Below are positions 21,719-30,385 of a stretch of 64,000 nt of DNA, in pieces. A program made the translations under genes and the position numbers. The first letter of the stretch is position 1. The number at the start of each line of letters is the position of its first letter. Below the pieces are notes generated by a model. The model had not been told where the DNA came from, searched no databases, and saw only the letters and a program-made list of their open reading frames with translations. Source of the stretch: DATMER01 sp963844885. GTDB lineage: Bacteria > Acidobacteriota > Thermoanaerobaculia > Multivoradales > UBA5704. The stretch spans positions 379,240 to 443,239 of the forward strand of contig CAWJQA010000010.1 of the NCBI GenBank assembly GCA_963844885.1, read 5' to 3'.

Positions 21719-22215
21719 GGCCGGCCGGTCCCCCGCACGATCCAGGTGCGCTCTGTGCCGCTCGTGTCGACGCCGGGGCCGACGAACAGCAGTTCTTCGG
21801 TCGGCTCGTCCTCCCGGCGCATCCGCACCCGGATCTCCCAGGACTCGGCGTCCATGGGCTTCACGGAGAGCAGCTCCCAGCCCGTGAACGAGATGGCGAC
21901 GAGGTTGAGCCCCTTCTCGTGACGATCGAACTGGTCGAGGGCGGCGGGGGAGAGGAAGTCGTGGGCCCGCGTCGCATTGCCGGCCACCCGGGCCTGCAGG
22001 AACTCGGCGAGGAACTCCCGCAGGCCGGCCTCGCCGGGCGCGGAAGGGAGGCCGACGGGAGCGGGGAGAGCGGGCGGGTGCATGCGCGGCTCGTCCTGGA
22101 GGGCGGGTGGCGTCCCGGGGGTGCTCTCGACCTCGCGGCCGGGAGGAGAGGCGCAGGCGCAGAAGCCTGTGCCGAGGGTCATGGCAAGGACCAGGGCCGC
22201 GAGCTGGCGGATCAT
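21715..22215 (-). CDS. small lipoprotein of unknown function
   Basis: A 166-residue protein. The start at 22215 has AGGAGA upstream and gives a signal peptide ending in a lipobox (GTGFCACASPP). The mature part, after a proline-rich stretch, has an NTF2-like pattern (LREFLAEFLQARVAGNATRAHDFLSP ... ELLSVKPMDAESWEIRVRM). The start overlaps the stop of the NYN-LOTUS gene (ATGA) and the stop overlaps the DUF2750 start. Longer open frames here are shadows. Confidence 0.75.
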   Translation of the reverse strand: MIRQLAALVLAMTLGTGFCACASPPGREVESTPGTPPALQDEPRMHPPALPAPVGLPSAPGEAGLREFLAEFLQARVAGNATRAHDFLSPAALDQFDRHEKGLNLVAISFTGWELLSVKPMDAESWEIRVRMRREDEPTEELLFVGPGVDTSGTERTWIVRGTGRP

Positions 22216-23900
22216 GTGCGGATCTCCTGCGGCTCCGGCTCGGCCTGTGGGCTTGCCGGGGCCTCCGGAGCTGTCTGGGCGACCGTTTCGACCGGCTCGG
22301 CTGTGTCCTGCAAGGTCGGTGGGCTCGGCGGGTTCCTCTGGATCTCGCCCAGGATCCACTCGCCGAGGGTTTCCCGCTCATCAGGGGTCAGTGTGAGGCC
22401 GGCGCTGTCGCAGAGGCCGAGCACGTTCTTGAAGAAGGACTGGGCAATCGTCACTCCATCGTCTCCGCCGTTCTGGCCGAAGCGGTGGCCGCCGAAGGTG
22501 ATGCCGCGCAGGATGAAGTTGACGCTCGCCCGCGCCACGGTCGCCCCCTCCTCGATGCAGCGGTCGCGGACCGCTTTCGAGGTGCGGGTGAGGAAGTACC
22601 CGTTCTTGCCCACCTCCTCGGAGATGTGGCGGAAGATCAGTGAGTACTCGCCTGGGGTGAGGTAGGGCGTGTCCGTGAGCTGGTGGACCCGCCAGGCGAG
22701 CGAGCTCAGCTTGGGATCGGTCGAGGGGAGCTCGTCGGGCCGGCCGTTCGCCGGAAGCTGGTGCCGCTGGGGGTCGTAGAGGTAGCCTGGTTTCAGGGCC
22801 GAAACCTCGAAGCCGTCGCCCTCGCTCCCTTCGAGCAGGTCGCGGAACGTGCCCGCCCCGGCCCAGCGCGAGTCGAGCACCTCCTCGCCGAAGCGGCTGA
22901 TGACCATCTGGGCCGCGCGCGCCATGGGCACGGCCACCTCCGACTCAGCCACCAGCATGCGCACATAGTCGAGGATCTCCTCCGTGAGCGCAGTGAAGGC
23001 CGCGGGCATCGGACGCTCCCGGGAGACCGCCGCCACCGGGCGGTCGCCGTTCTCCTCGCCCTCCATGGGCGCCTCGCCGACCCGCACCCGCCAGGGGTCG
23101 CCCTCCAGCATCTCCAAGTCGCGCCGCGCCTGGATCACCGCGCCCGTCATGCCGCGCAGGCTGTTGAAGCCGAGCCAGTTGGTGCTGGAGGTGAACTCCG
23201 AGAACTCGCGGTAGATTCCCGGCAGGTCCGTCGCCACCAGCTCGCCGATGGCGCTCGCCTTCTCGTAGACCTTGTCGGCGATGGCGCGCAGCAGCTCCTG
23301 CATGACGGTCGTGCGCGGCCCCTCGGAGCCGCTCGCCGGCGTCACCGTCACTCCCATCGCATCCTCCAGGAACGTGTCCTGGTCGATCAGGAGGTCGCAG
23401 GCGGCCTTGTAGGCCACCGAAGCCGGGCCGATGGCCAGCACCGTGCTGCGCCGGTCGTGCTTCGAGAGGCGCAGCAGCACCGGCGTGAAGTCGGCGTCGC
23501 CGGACAGGATGATGAACTCCTCGAAATAGGTGGCGTGGCCGAGGGCGTCCAGGATGTCCATGACCATCTGGATGTCCGCGCTCGTCTTGCCGCCGCTGGT
23601 CAGCGGCGGGCAGTCCACCACCTCGAAGGCCGAGCGGGTGAAGTAGGGCCGGAACCGCCCGAACTGGGAAGGGTTCAGGTAGCAGCGCCGGAACAGGATC
23701 CGGCGGCGCACCGGCGCTTCCGTGCCGTTGCCGACATGGTCCAGAGAGAGCTTCTCCTGGAGCCAGCGCAGCCAGTGTCCTGGGTCGGTCGCGAACTGCT
23801 CCGCGGCATTCGGGTCTTCCCTCTGCAATCCCAGGTAGATGTTGTCGAAGTCCACGAACAGGGCAGCGCGGACGTGCGACGACGGCATGTCTTGAGCCAT
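22212..23900 (-). CDS. NYN (PIN-fold) domain protein with C-terminal OST-HTH/LOTUS-type domains
   Basis: A 562-residue protein. The N-terminal NYN domain shows the acidic sites of PIN-like nucleases: ALFVDFDNIYLGLQ, GKTSADIQMVMDILDAL and FIILSGDADFTPVL. The rest matches the LabA/DUF88-OST-HTH layout, with one winged-helix-like segment near residues 310-400 (EILDYVRMLVAESEVAVPMA, VISRFGEEV) and another near 430-520. Such proteins are thought to bind and cut RNA. The start at 23900 has GGAGGAAT upstream; the longer frame to 23954 lacks one. It leads a tight operon of three genes, with the acyltransferase and helicase just downstream on the same strand. Confidence 0.9.
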   Translation of the reverse strand: MAQDMPSSHVRAALFVDFDNIYLGLQREDPNAAEQFATDPGHWLRWLQEKLSLDHVGNGTEAPVRRRILFRRCYLNPSQFGRFRPYFTRSAFEVVDCPPLTSGGKTSADIQMVMDILDALGHATYFEEFIILSGDADFTPVLLRLSKHDRRSTVLAIGPASVAYKAACDLLIDQDTFLEDAMGVTVTPASGSEGPRTTVMQELLRAIADKVYEKASAIGELVATDLPGIYREFSEFTSSTNWLGFNSLRGMTGAVIQARRDLEMLEGDPWRVRVGEAPMEGEENGDRPVAAVSRERPMPAAFTALTEEILDYVRMLVAESEVAVPMARAAQMVISRFGEEVLDSRWAGAGTFRDLLEGSEGDGFEVSALKPGYLYDPQRHQLPANGRPDELPSTDPKLSSLAWRVHQLTDTPYLTPGEYSLIFRHISEEVGKNGYFLTRTSKAVRDRCIEEGATVARASVNFILRGITFGGHRFGQNGGDDGVTIAQSFFKNVLGLCDSAGLTLTPDERETLGEWILGEIQRNPPSPPTLQDTAEPVETVAQTAPEAPASPQAEPEPQEIRT

Positions 23901-24112
23901 TGATTCCTCCCGGCGAACAATAGTAGGGGAGACCCACGTCGGGGCTCCTGCCAACGCTCCTTCCCGGCCATTGTATACTGCCGCCGGATACGGACCCCCC
24001 TCCTACGGCCATATCCATGCCGGCCTCTTTCGCCTCGAAAGGGCGGGCCGACTCTTGCGCCTGATGGGCGGGCTCGGCCTGCAATGCACCACACCTTCTC
24101 AAGGAGAGACCT

Positions 24113-24607
24113 ATGCTACCCTCCCGCGTGTGCGCCGCCCTGATCGTCCTTGGCGGCCTGCTGTTGCCTTCTCCCGCAACCACACAGGAGACTCGGAGAC
24201 CCATGAAGACGATCCGCATGAACGATGCCGAGCGCGAGGTTTGGAGTGTGATCGAGGCGTTCAACCGCGCCTTCGCCGCCAACGACCCCGAACGCTACTT
24301 CACTTTCATCGATGATGACATCGTGGTCATCATCCCCTCGAGCCCCTACCGCATCGAAGGGCTCCCGGACGATCGCGAAGAGTTCGAGTTCAGCCTCAAG
24401 GCCGGCTGGACCCGGATCGGCTACTTCCAGGAGCTGCAGCCGCTGGTCCAGGTCTTCGGCGACACGGCGGTGGTCACCTATTATTCCCGCGGCGCCTACG
24501 GGCCGGAAGGGGAGGCCAAAGTGGCCTATCTCAAGGAGACCGACGTCCTCGTCAAGAAAAATGGAAAGTGGAAGATCGTCCACATCCATGTGTCCAAATC
24601 CAGCTAG
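24113..24607 (+). CDS. secreted SnoaL/NTF2-like protein
   Basis: A 164-residue protein with a probable signal peptide (LIVLGGLLLPSPATTQ). The body is an NTF2 fold: VWSVIEAFNRAFAANDPERYFTFIDDDIVVIIPSSPYRIEG, then LVQVFGDTAVVTYYSR and GKWKIVHIHVSK. NTF2-like proteins of this type (DUF4440/SnoaL_3) are often of unknown role. AAGGAG lies seven bases before the ATG. It is the first of three NTF2-like proteins in 7 kb but, unlike the third, it has no VGTPK tail. The GNAT gene starts six bases after its stop. Confidence 0.88.
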   Translation: MLPSRVCAALIVLGGLLLPSPATTQETRRPMKTIRMNDAEREVWSVIEAFNRAFAANDPERYFTFIDDDIVVIIPSSPYRIEGLPDDREEFEFSLKAGWTRIGYFQELQPLVQVFGDTAVVTYYSRGAYGPEGEAKVAYLKETDVLVKKNGKWKIVHIHVSKSS

Positions 24608-24612
24608 CCCTG

Positions 24613-25200
24613 ATGAAAGCCCCCAAGGTGACTACGCAGCCGCTCCAGCCGGGCAACTGGCCGGTCGTCGAGCGGCTCTTCGGCAAGCAGGGCGCGTGCG
24701 GCGGCTGCTGGTGTATGTGGTGGCGGGTTGCGGCGAGCCCGAAGGAGTGGGCAAAGATCAAGGGAGAGGCGAACCGCGCCAGCTTCCAGAACCTCTTCGC
24801 CGAGGGGCGGGTGCATGCGGTGCTCGCCTTTGCCGGCGACGAGCCGGTGGGGTGGTGCTCTTTCGGGCCGCGCGGGGATTTCGCCCGGGTCGCGCGGGTC
24901 AAGGCCCTGGCTCGCGACTCTTCCGAGCGCACGTGGTCGATCGTCTGTTTCTACATCCCGGCCGGCCGGCGGCGGCAGGGGATCGCACGCCGGCTGCTCG
25001 CCGCGGCCACCGAGCGCGCGTTCGAGCTGGGGGCGTCAGAAGTCGAAGGCTATCCGGTGGTGCCCAAGAGCTCGCCGGACCGGGTGCCGGCCGCCTTCGC
25101 CTCGACCGGTGTTCCGGCCCTCTTCAAGGGGGCCGGCTACGAGGAGATGGCGAGACCTCCGGCCTACCATCGCCTGTGGCTTCGCCGCGCCGTCGTGTAA
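24613..25200 (+). CDS. GNAT family N-acetyltransferase
   Basis: A 195-residue acetyltransferase. The acetyl-CoA loop is in IPAGRRRQGIARRLLAAATERAF (R/Q-x-x-G-x-A/G pattern). The N-terminal motif CGGCWCMWW is shared by a GNAT subgroup whose substrate is unknown. I took the ATG at 24613 because it aligns with that family start; the open frame continues up to 24568 without a ribosome-binding site. It follows the NTF2-like gene closely and precedes the adenylation-reductase gene by 11 bases, so the three may be one operon. Confidence 0.88.
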   Translation: MKAPKVTTQPLQPGNWPVVERLFGKQGACGGCWCMWWRVAASPKEWAKIKGEANRASFQNLFAEGRVHAVLAFAGDEPVGWCSFGPRGDFARVARVKALARDSSERTWSIVCFYIPAGRRRQGIARRLLAAATERAFELGASEVEGYPVVPKSSPDRVPAAFASTGVPALFKGAGYEEMARPPAYHRLWLRRAVV

Positions 25201-25211
25201 AATAACCCTCA

Positions 25212-28200
25212 ATGCCGAAGAAGGTTTCCGACGAATCCCGGACTCTGACCGCGGCCGAGCGGCACCAGCTCCTGGTGGAGTGGAACGAGCCGCCGGAGTA
25301 TCCCCGCGGCAGGTTGATGCCCGATCTCGTCGCGGAGCAGGTGGCGCGGCGGCCCGAGGCGGTCGCGATCGTCTGCGGCGAACAGCGGGTGCGATACGGG
25401 GAGCTCGAGGCGCGCGCCGACAGTCTGGCCCGCAGCCTGCGGCGATTCGGCGTCGGCCCCGAGGTCATCGTGGGCGTGTTGCTGGAGCGCTCGCCGGATA
25501 TGGTGCCCACCATCCTCGCCATCTGGAAGTGTGGCGGTGCCTACCTGCCGCTCGATCCCGAGCTGCCCGGGGAGCGCATGGGCTGGCTCCTGCAGGACGG
25601 GTTGCGCGGGTCCGGACCGCGGCTGGTCTTGACCCAGCGGGATCTGGCCGGCCGCATTCCCGCCGCGGCCGGGGTCGATCTCGCCCTGGTAGAGGATCTG
25701 GGCGAGCCTCCCGGGGAAGGTGACGGCGCGGGCAGGCTGCCCCTCCTGCCGGAAAATCCGGCCTACGTGATCTATACGTCGGGCTCGACCGGCCGGCCGA
25801 AGGGAATCGTGATCTCGCACCGCTCGCTGGCCAATCGCATCTGCTGGGCCTGCGGCACCGAGTTCGGATCCTCGGACGCCTATCTGCAGAAGACCACACT
25901 GACGTTCGACATCTCACTGTCCGAGATCTGGACGCCTCTGGCGGCGGGCGGCCGGTGCGTGCTGGTACGGCCCGGCGGACAGCGCGATCCCGCCTACCTG
26001 GCGGACTTGATCCAGCGGGAACGGATCACCCACGCGAGCTTCCCGCCGCCCCTGTTGCGGCTCCTGCTCGAGGTTCCCGGTTCGGCGGAGAAGCTACGCA
26101 GCCTGCGCGTCCTGATCACCGGCGGGGAGACGGTGCCACCCGATCTGCCGCGCTTCGCCCTGCGGTTGCTGCCGGCAACCAACGTCTACAACCGTTATGG
26201 TCCTACCGAGACCACGATCTCGTGCATGAGCGGGGCTTGCAGACCCGAAGGCCACGGTGAGACCGTGCCGATCGGACGGGGGACGGCCCGCACCCGGGTC
26301 TACGTCCTGGATGAGGAGTTGCAGCCGGTGCCGGCCATGGTCCCGGGAGAGCTCTATCTCGGCGGTCCGGGCGTGGCCCGCGGCTATCTGGGGCGACCCG
26401 ACCTGACGGCCGAGAGATTCCTCCCCGATCCCTTCGGCGGCGATGCCGGTGGGCGCCTCTACCGGACGGGCGACCGGGCGCTGTGGCGGCCCGAGGGCGC
26501 CGTGGACTTTCTGGGACGGGTGGATTATCAGGTCAAGGTCCGCGGCTATCGCGTCGAGATCGAAGAGATAGAGCTGGTCCTGGTCGAACACCCGCGGGTG
26601 CGCGAGGCGGCGGTCGTCCCGCTGGAGGAGGCGGCGACCGGCTCCTGCCGCCTGGTGGCCTGCGTGGTGTCCATGGACGGGACGCCACTCGACAGCGGGG
26701 AGCTGCGGCGTTTCCTGGGCGACCGGCTGGCGAGCTACATGATCCCCGCCGCCTTCGTGCCGCTGGCGGAGATGCCCCACACTCTCAGCGGCAAGATCGA
26801 CCGTGCCGCCCTGCGTGCGTTCGCCACCCGCGGCCCCGTTGCGGCGGCTTCTGCAGCCGCGCCGCGGAGCGGCCTGGAAGCCACCCTGGCCGGATTCTTC
26901 GAGGAACTGCTGGAGGTTTCCGGGATCGGCGTCGACGAAAGCCTGCTCGATCGCGGCGTTCATTCCCTGCTGATCGTGCGGCTGCAGACCCGGCTGCAGA
27001 ACGAGTTGGGCGTCGAGTTGGAGCTGGCCGACGTCATGCGCAATCCCTCGGTGGGGGCTCTCGCCCGTTTCATCGCGGCGGGGGTTCCCGGCGCCGAGAT
27101 CACCGCCGAGCAGCTCGCGGCCGAGGCCAGGCTCCCGGCGGAGATCCGGCCCTCCGCAAGCCATGAGGCCGCCGCGGCGCCTGTCAGGGCGGTGCTCCTG
27201 ACCGGGGCGACCGGTTTCCTCGGCGCTCATCTCCTCGACCAACTGCTCGCTCAGACCTGGGCGCGGGTGTTCTGCCTCGTGCGCGCCGCGGACGCGGCGG
27301 CGGCGGAAAGGTCGCTGCGCCGGGCCATGGAGCGCTATGGTCTCTGGCGCGAAGACCGGGCGCGGCGGATCACCGCCATCACCGGTGACCTGGCCCTGCC
27401 GTTCCTGGGGCTTGGTGAAAGCTCGTTTGGCGAGCTGGCGGCCACCGTCGACGCGGTGTATCACTGCGGCGCGCAGGTCAACCTCCTCTACCCGTACGAG
27501 GCCCTGCGAGCGGCCAACGTCGGCGGCACGTTGGAGGTTCTGCGCTTCGCCGTCCAGGGCCGGGTCAAGACGGTGCATCACGTCTCCACCCTCTCCGTGC
27601 TGGAGAGGACGGCTCCGCCGCCGCCGAGCGCCGCCCCGGAAGCACCGCTGGACGAGGACGGGGACGGTCTCGAGGGCGGCTACCGCCAGAGCAAGTGGGT
27701 GGCGGAACGTCTCGTGGAGACCGCTCGCCGGCGTGGCGTGCCGGCGGTGATCTATCGCCCCGGCTGGATCACCGGCCACAGCACCACCGGGATCGGCAGC
27801 ACCTCGGACTTCCTCGTCCGGCTGGTCGCGGGTTCGTTGCGGCTCGGCGCGGCTCCGGACTTGGAAACCGCCGAGTTCTGCCCGACACCGGTCGACTACG
27901 TGAGCGAGGCCATCGTCTGGCTCTCGCGGCATCACCAGCCTGGCCAGCCTGCGGACGCGGTCTACCACCTCATCAACCCGCAGCCGGTGGCGTTCGATCG
28001 TCTCGTCGAGCTGGCCCGCGAGCTCGGTTATCCCTTGCGGACGGCACCCCTGCGCCGCTGGGCCGCCGATCTGGCGGAGCTCGTGGCGAGTGCCGGCGAC
28101 GAGCTTCTGGCGCCGCTCGGGAGCTTCCTCGGGCAGCTCGAATCCGGCCCCCACGGTGAGTCGCCCTGGATACCCTGGCGCTTCGATTCAGCCAGGACTC

Positions 28201-28325
28201 GGGAGGCTCTCGCTCCGGGACGCCTGAGGTGCCCGGCCATGGACCGGCGGTTGCTGGCGCTCTATCTCGACGCTCTGGCGCGAGAGGGATTCATCCCTCG
28301 GCCTGGTCCGGATGGACCAGGGTGA
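25212..28325 (+). CDS. adenylation - carrier protein - thioester reductase enzyme (A-T-R, NRPS-like)
   Basis: A 1,037-residue, three-domain protein. Adenylation domain, about residues 20-540: YVIYTSGSTGRPKGIV (A3), LTFDISLSEIWTPL (A4), YNRYGPTETTI (A5), LYRTGDRALWRPEG (A7), GRVDYQVKVRGYRVE (A8), SGKIDRAAL (A10). By hand alignment to GrsA the pocket reads D-I-S-S-I-G-R-I-S-K; the first Asp suggests an alpha-amino acid. Carrier domain near 550-625 with the phosphopantetheine Ser in LDRGVHSLLIVRL (about S585). Reductase from about 660: VLLTGATGFLGAHLL and the catalytic GYRQSKWVAERL. Such enzymes load an acid, tether it and release it as aldehyde or alcohol. There is no condensation domain. It overlaps the next, convergent gene by 35 bases. 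Confidence 0.95.
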   Translation: MPKKVSDESRTLTAAERHQLLVEWNEPPEYPRGRLMPDLVAEQVARRPEAVAIVCGEQRVRYGELEARADSLARSLRRFGVGPEVIVGVLLERSPDMVPTILAIWKCGGAYLPLDPELPGERMGWLLQDGLRGSGPRLVLTQRDLAGRIPAAAGVDLALVEDLGEPPGEGDGAGRLPLLPENPAYVIYTSGSTGRPKGIVISHRSLANRICWACGTEFGSSDAYLQKTTLTFDISLSEIWTPLAAGGRCVLVRPGGQRDPAYLADLIQRERITHASFPPPLLRLLLEVPGSAEKLRSLRVLITGGETVPPDLPRFALRLLPATNVYNRYGPTETTISCMSGACRPEGHGETVPIGRGTARTRVYVLDEELQPVPAMVPGELYLGGPGVARGYLGRPDLTAERFLPDPFGGDAGGRLYRTGDRALWRPEGAVDFLGRVDYQVKVRGYRVEIEEIELVLVEHPRVREAAVVPLEEAATGSCRLVACVVSMDGTPLDSGELRRFLGDRLASYMIPAAFVPLAEMPHTLSGKIDRAALRAFATRGPVAAASAAAPRSGLEATLAGFFEELLEVSGIGVDESLLDRGVHSLLIVRLQTRLQNELGVELELADVMRNPSVGALARFIAAGVPGAEITAEQLAAEARLPAEIRPSASHEAAAAPVRAVLLTGATGFLGAHLLDQLLAQTWARVFCLVRAADAAAAERSLRRAMERYGLWREDRARRITAITGDLALPFLGLGESSFGELAATVDAVYHCGAQVNLLYPYEALRAANVGGTLEVLRFAVQGRVKTVHHVSTLSVLERTAPPPPSAAPEAPLDEDGDGLEGGYRQSKWVAERLVETARRRGVPAVIYRPGWITGHSTTGIGSTSDFLVRLVAGSLRLGAAPDLETAEFCPTPVDYVSEAIVWLSRHHQPGQPADAVYHLINPQPVAFDRLVELARELGYPLRTAPLRRWAADLAELVASAGDELLAPLGSFLGQLESGPHGESPWIPWRFDSARTREALAPGRLRCPAMDRRLLALYLDALAREGFIPRPGPDGPG

Positions 28326-28866
28326 GAGCGGCGATCCGAAACAGCGGGTTCGTGCCCAGCTCGAGGCGGGTGAGGCGGACGGGTTCCTCGAAACGGTGCT
28401 CGAAACACCAAAGGGCGCCGGTCAGAATGCCGAGGTCGTAGTCGCCCGGATAGTGGAGATGGGTGAATCGCCAGGCGTCCGGCCCGAGGTCGTCGGCGGG
28501 CACGACGGTGAAGCCTTTCGCCATGGCCCTCAGCTCGAGCGGAGCTCCGTCGCCGGTCCGGATCGCACGCACGTTGAGGAACTGGTCCCCCATCTCGCCG
28601 CAGCCGAGGAGAGCCAGGACCGCGACCGGCCCGCTGTCCGGGAGCGCGATCGTCTGCCCGAGGGGCTCGACGATGTCGTAATTCGTCCGGGCCTTGTCGG
28701 GGAGTTGGAAGGGGATGCCTCCCACCGTCAGTGTCGAGCCGAAAGGAAGCTCTTCGGCGGGGAACGAGTTTCCCCAGGCGTTGAGCAGCCCGGCGGCGCG
28801 CTGTGTGTTGTACGTGGCTCCGATGCTGTTGAGGAACGGTTCCAGAGACAACGTCACGAAGCTCAT
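28291..28866 (-). CDS. conserved-looking protein of unknown function
   Basis: A 191-residue protein I do not recognise. AGGAGA lies before the ATG at 28866. It reads as an all-beta protein, with FGSTLTVGGIPFQLPD near residues 43-58, then VLALLGCGEMGDQFLNVRAIRT and FRFTHLHYPGDYDLG-like strands, perhaps a galactose-binding-like sandwich. It starts 12 bases after the stop of the second NTF2-like gene and is cotranscribed with it. It overlaps the end of the A-T-R gene on the other strand by 35 bases. Confidence 0.6.
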   Translation of the reverse strand: MSFVTLSLEPFLNSIGATYNTQRAAGLLNAWGNSFPAEELPFGSTLTVGGIPFQLPDKARTNYDIVEPLGQTIALPDSGPVAVLALLGCGEMGDQFLNVRAIRTGDGAPLELRAMAKGFTVVPADDLGPDAWRFTHLHYPGDYDLGILTGALWCFEHRFEEPVRLTRLELGTNPLFRIAALTLVHPDQAEG

Positions 28867-28878
28867 TCAGGTCTCCTG

Positions 28879-29322
28879 TCAGCTTTTCGCCGGAGCAAGC
28901 TCCGCGATGTCTTCGACGAGCCCGCTCGTCTCGGTCGCCGGCGGAGTCGCGAGGGGAGAGAGGTGCATGTGCGCGATCTTCAGACCTTCGCCGTCCGGTA
29001 CCAGCAGAAGAGTGATCCGGCTGTCGAGCGAGTTGTACTTGGTCCGGATCCGGCTGTGATAGCTGGCCAGGGCGCCATCTCCGAGCAGGCGGACCTCGGG
29101 GTCGAAGATGTGCGAAGCGCGCTTCTGCAGCCCCAGTTGCGGGCCGAAGACCTTGCGGTAGGCTTCCCGTCCCTGGAGCCGGGTCGGGAGCGAGGCCGAG
29201 AAGATGGAGGCGTCTTCCGTAAAGAAGTCGAAAAACTCCTGGGAGTTTGCCTCGTATGCAGCCCAGCAGCCGTCAATCGTGTCGAGCACCTGCTGCACCC
29301 TTGCCTCGGCCGTGTTCTCCAT
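28879..29322 (-). CDS. NTF2/SnoaL-like protein with VEDIAEL tail
   Basis: A 147-residue protein with an NTF2 fold (VLDTIDGCWAAYEANSQEFFDFFTEDASIF, LLGDGALASYHSRI, LKIAHMHLSP). It is a paralogue of the protein at 30,386: both share the pattern PE-(3)-GD-ALxxYHxRI and end the fold with H-H-L-SP. After the fold a linker of about 12 residues leads to a short tail LVEDIAELAPAKS. The tail starts like the 22-residue repeat of the small peptide at 41,782-41,937 but lacks the VVGTPK end. It has no signal peptide. Confidence 0.8.
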   Translation of the reverse strand: MENTAEARVQQVLDTIDGCWAAYEANSQEFFDFFTEDASIFSASLPTRLQGREAYRKVFGPQLGLQKRASHIFDPEVRLLGDGALASYHSRIRTKYNSLDSRITLLLVPDGEGLKIAHMHLSPLATPPATETSGLVEDIAELAPAKS

Positions 29323-29393
29323 TCTTGACTTCCCGCTGTGCCGCAGCCAGAATTCCCATTCCTTCCGGTGAGGCCGGAAAGCTTAGCACACCG

Positions 29394-30284
29394 ATGAGCG
29401 CCATCCAGCTTCTCTTGGGTCGCCACGGCCCTGGCGACCACTACCTGGGTGGCCGCTTCTTCCGGCCTGACCGCCATCGGCGGCCCCGTGCCCTTGTCTT
29501 CCCGCTCAGCGACCGGACGATCCATCTCTTCGAGCACAGCACGCCTTCGCAGCGGCGGGAGCCGGTGCCCGCACAGCGTATCTTTCCGAGCTTCTCTACG
29601 CGCTACGAGGTCACCGCTCTCGTCTTCTCACGCGCGGTCGAGGCGGCCGGCGGCCGGAGCTTCAACGTCGAGTCGAGACCCACCGCGGAGTTGGACGACC
29701 GGTATGCCGGCCTCCACGAGGCGGCGCAGGTGGCCGATCTGGCGTTTTTCAAGCGTCCCACGTACGAGCAGTACCTCGCCTTGGTAAAGGTCGACGAGGA
29801 GCTCGCCACGCTGCGCGAAGATCTCATCGAGGCCAACGTCGAGCACTTCGCCGCGGCGGGTCACGACGTCATCGTGCGGTTGGGGCGGATCCATTCGCGG
29901 GTGCAGCGTTTGGGGCGCCGCGGCTTCCACATGCGAACCCGCAACGGCCCCGGCAGCTTCTTTCCCGAGCAGATCCTCAAGCGCAAGGCGACCTTCGGTA
30001 TCGAGGTGCGCGAGGAAGACCGGCTGCGCGGCTACGCCGACCGCCTGCTCAGGATCGTGCCGATCTGGGATGGGCGCTCCAAATTGCCGCCACACGGCTT
30101 GCTCCTGGCGCTGTCGCGGAAGGAGTTGGAGAGCGTCCGCGACGGCTTCGAGGCCGCCGTCCGGGCGAGCCGCTCCCTTCCCGGCATCCGCGAGCTCCTG
30201 GCGATCCTCGCCGAGGTCGCCGGATATCAGCCGGACGGCGGCCTCGCGCTGAGCGATCCGCGGTTCCAGCGGTTTCGTGCTTGA
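29394..30284 (+). CDS. protein of unknown function in the peptide cluster
   Basis: A 296-residue protein with no family I recognise. I took the ATG at 29394 (MSAIQLLLGRHGPGDHYLGG); an open frame further upstream is opposite the NTF2-like gene. It is rich in Arg and Leu, with a helical middle part (DLAFFKRPTYEQYLALVKVDEELATLREDLIEANVEHF split around residues 115-155) and IHSRVQRLGRRGFHMRTRNGPGSFFP after it. No transmembrane helix. It is divergent from the NTF2-like gene 71 bases away and 101 bases upstream of the third NTF2-like gene. Confidence 0.6.
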   Translation: MSAIQLLLGRHGPGDHYLGGRFFRPDRHRRPRALVFPLSDRTIHLFEHSTPSQRREPVPAQRIFPSFSTRYEVTALVFSRAVEAAGGRSFNVESRPTAELDDRYAGLHEAAQVADLAFFKRPTYEQYLALVKVDEELATLREDLIEANVEHFAAAGHDVIVRLGRIHSRVQRLGRRGFHMRTRNGPGSFFPEQILKRKATFGIEVREEDRLRGYADRLLRIVPIWDGRSKLPPHGLLLALSRKELESVRDGFEAAVRASRSLPGIRELLAILAEVAGYQPDGGLALSDPRFQRFRA

Positions 30285-30309
30285 CAACATAGCGTCAAGA
30301 ATGCTAGAG
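30281..30309 (+). promoter_or_regulatory. possible sigma-70-type promoter of the NTF2-tail gene
   Basis: TTGACA at 30281-30286 is a perfect -35 box, and CTAGAG at 30304-30309, with TG just before it, could be a weak -10 box at 17-base spacing. It lies in the 101-base gap before the NTF2 gene at 30386. The -10 match is poor. Confidence 0.35.
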
Positions 30310-30385
30310 GTGCGGCAGGTGATAGGTGCCGGCGGCAGGGTGCATCGAGGCGCCTCGCACTTTGCCGGCATCAGAAGGGAAGCAT

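Noticed and set aside
29247..29393. Upstream extension of the 296-residue protein
   Set aside because: It lies opposite the NTF2-like gene and its promoter region; the ATG at 29394 is the better start.
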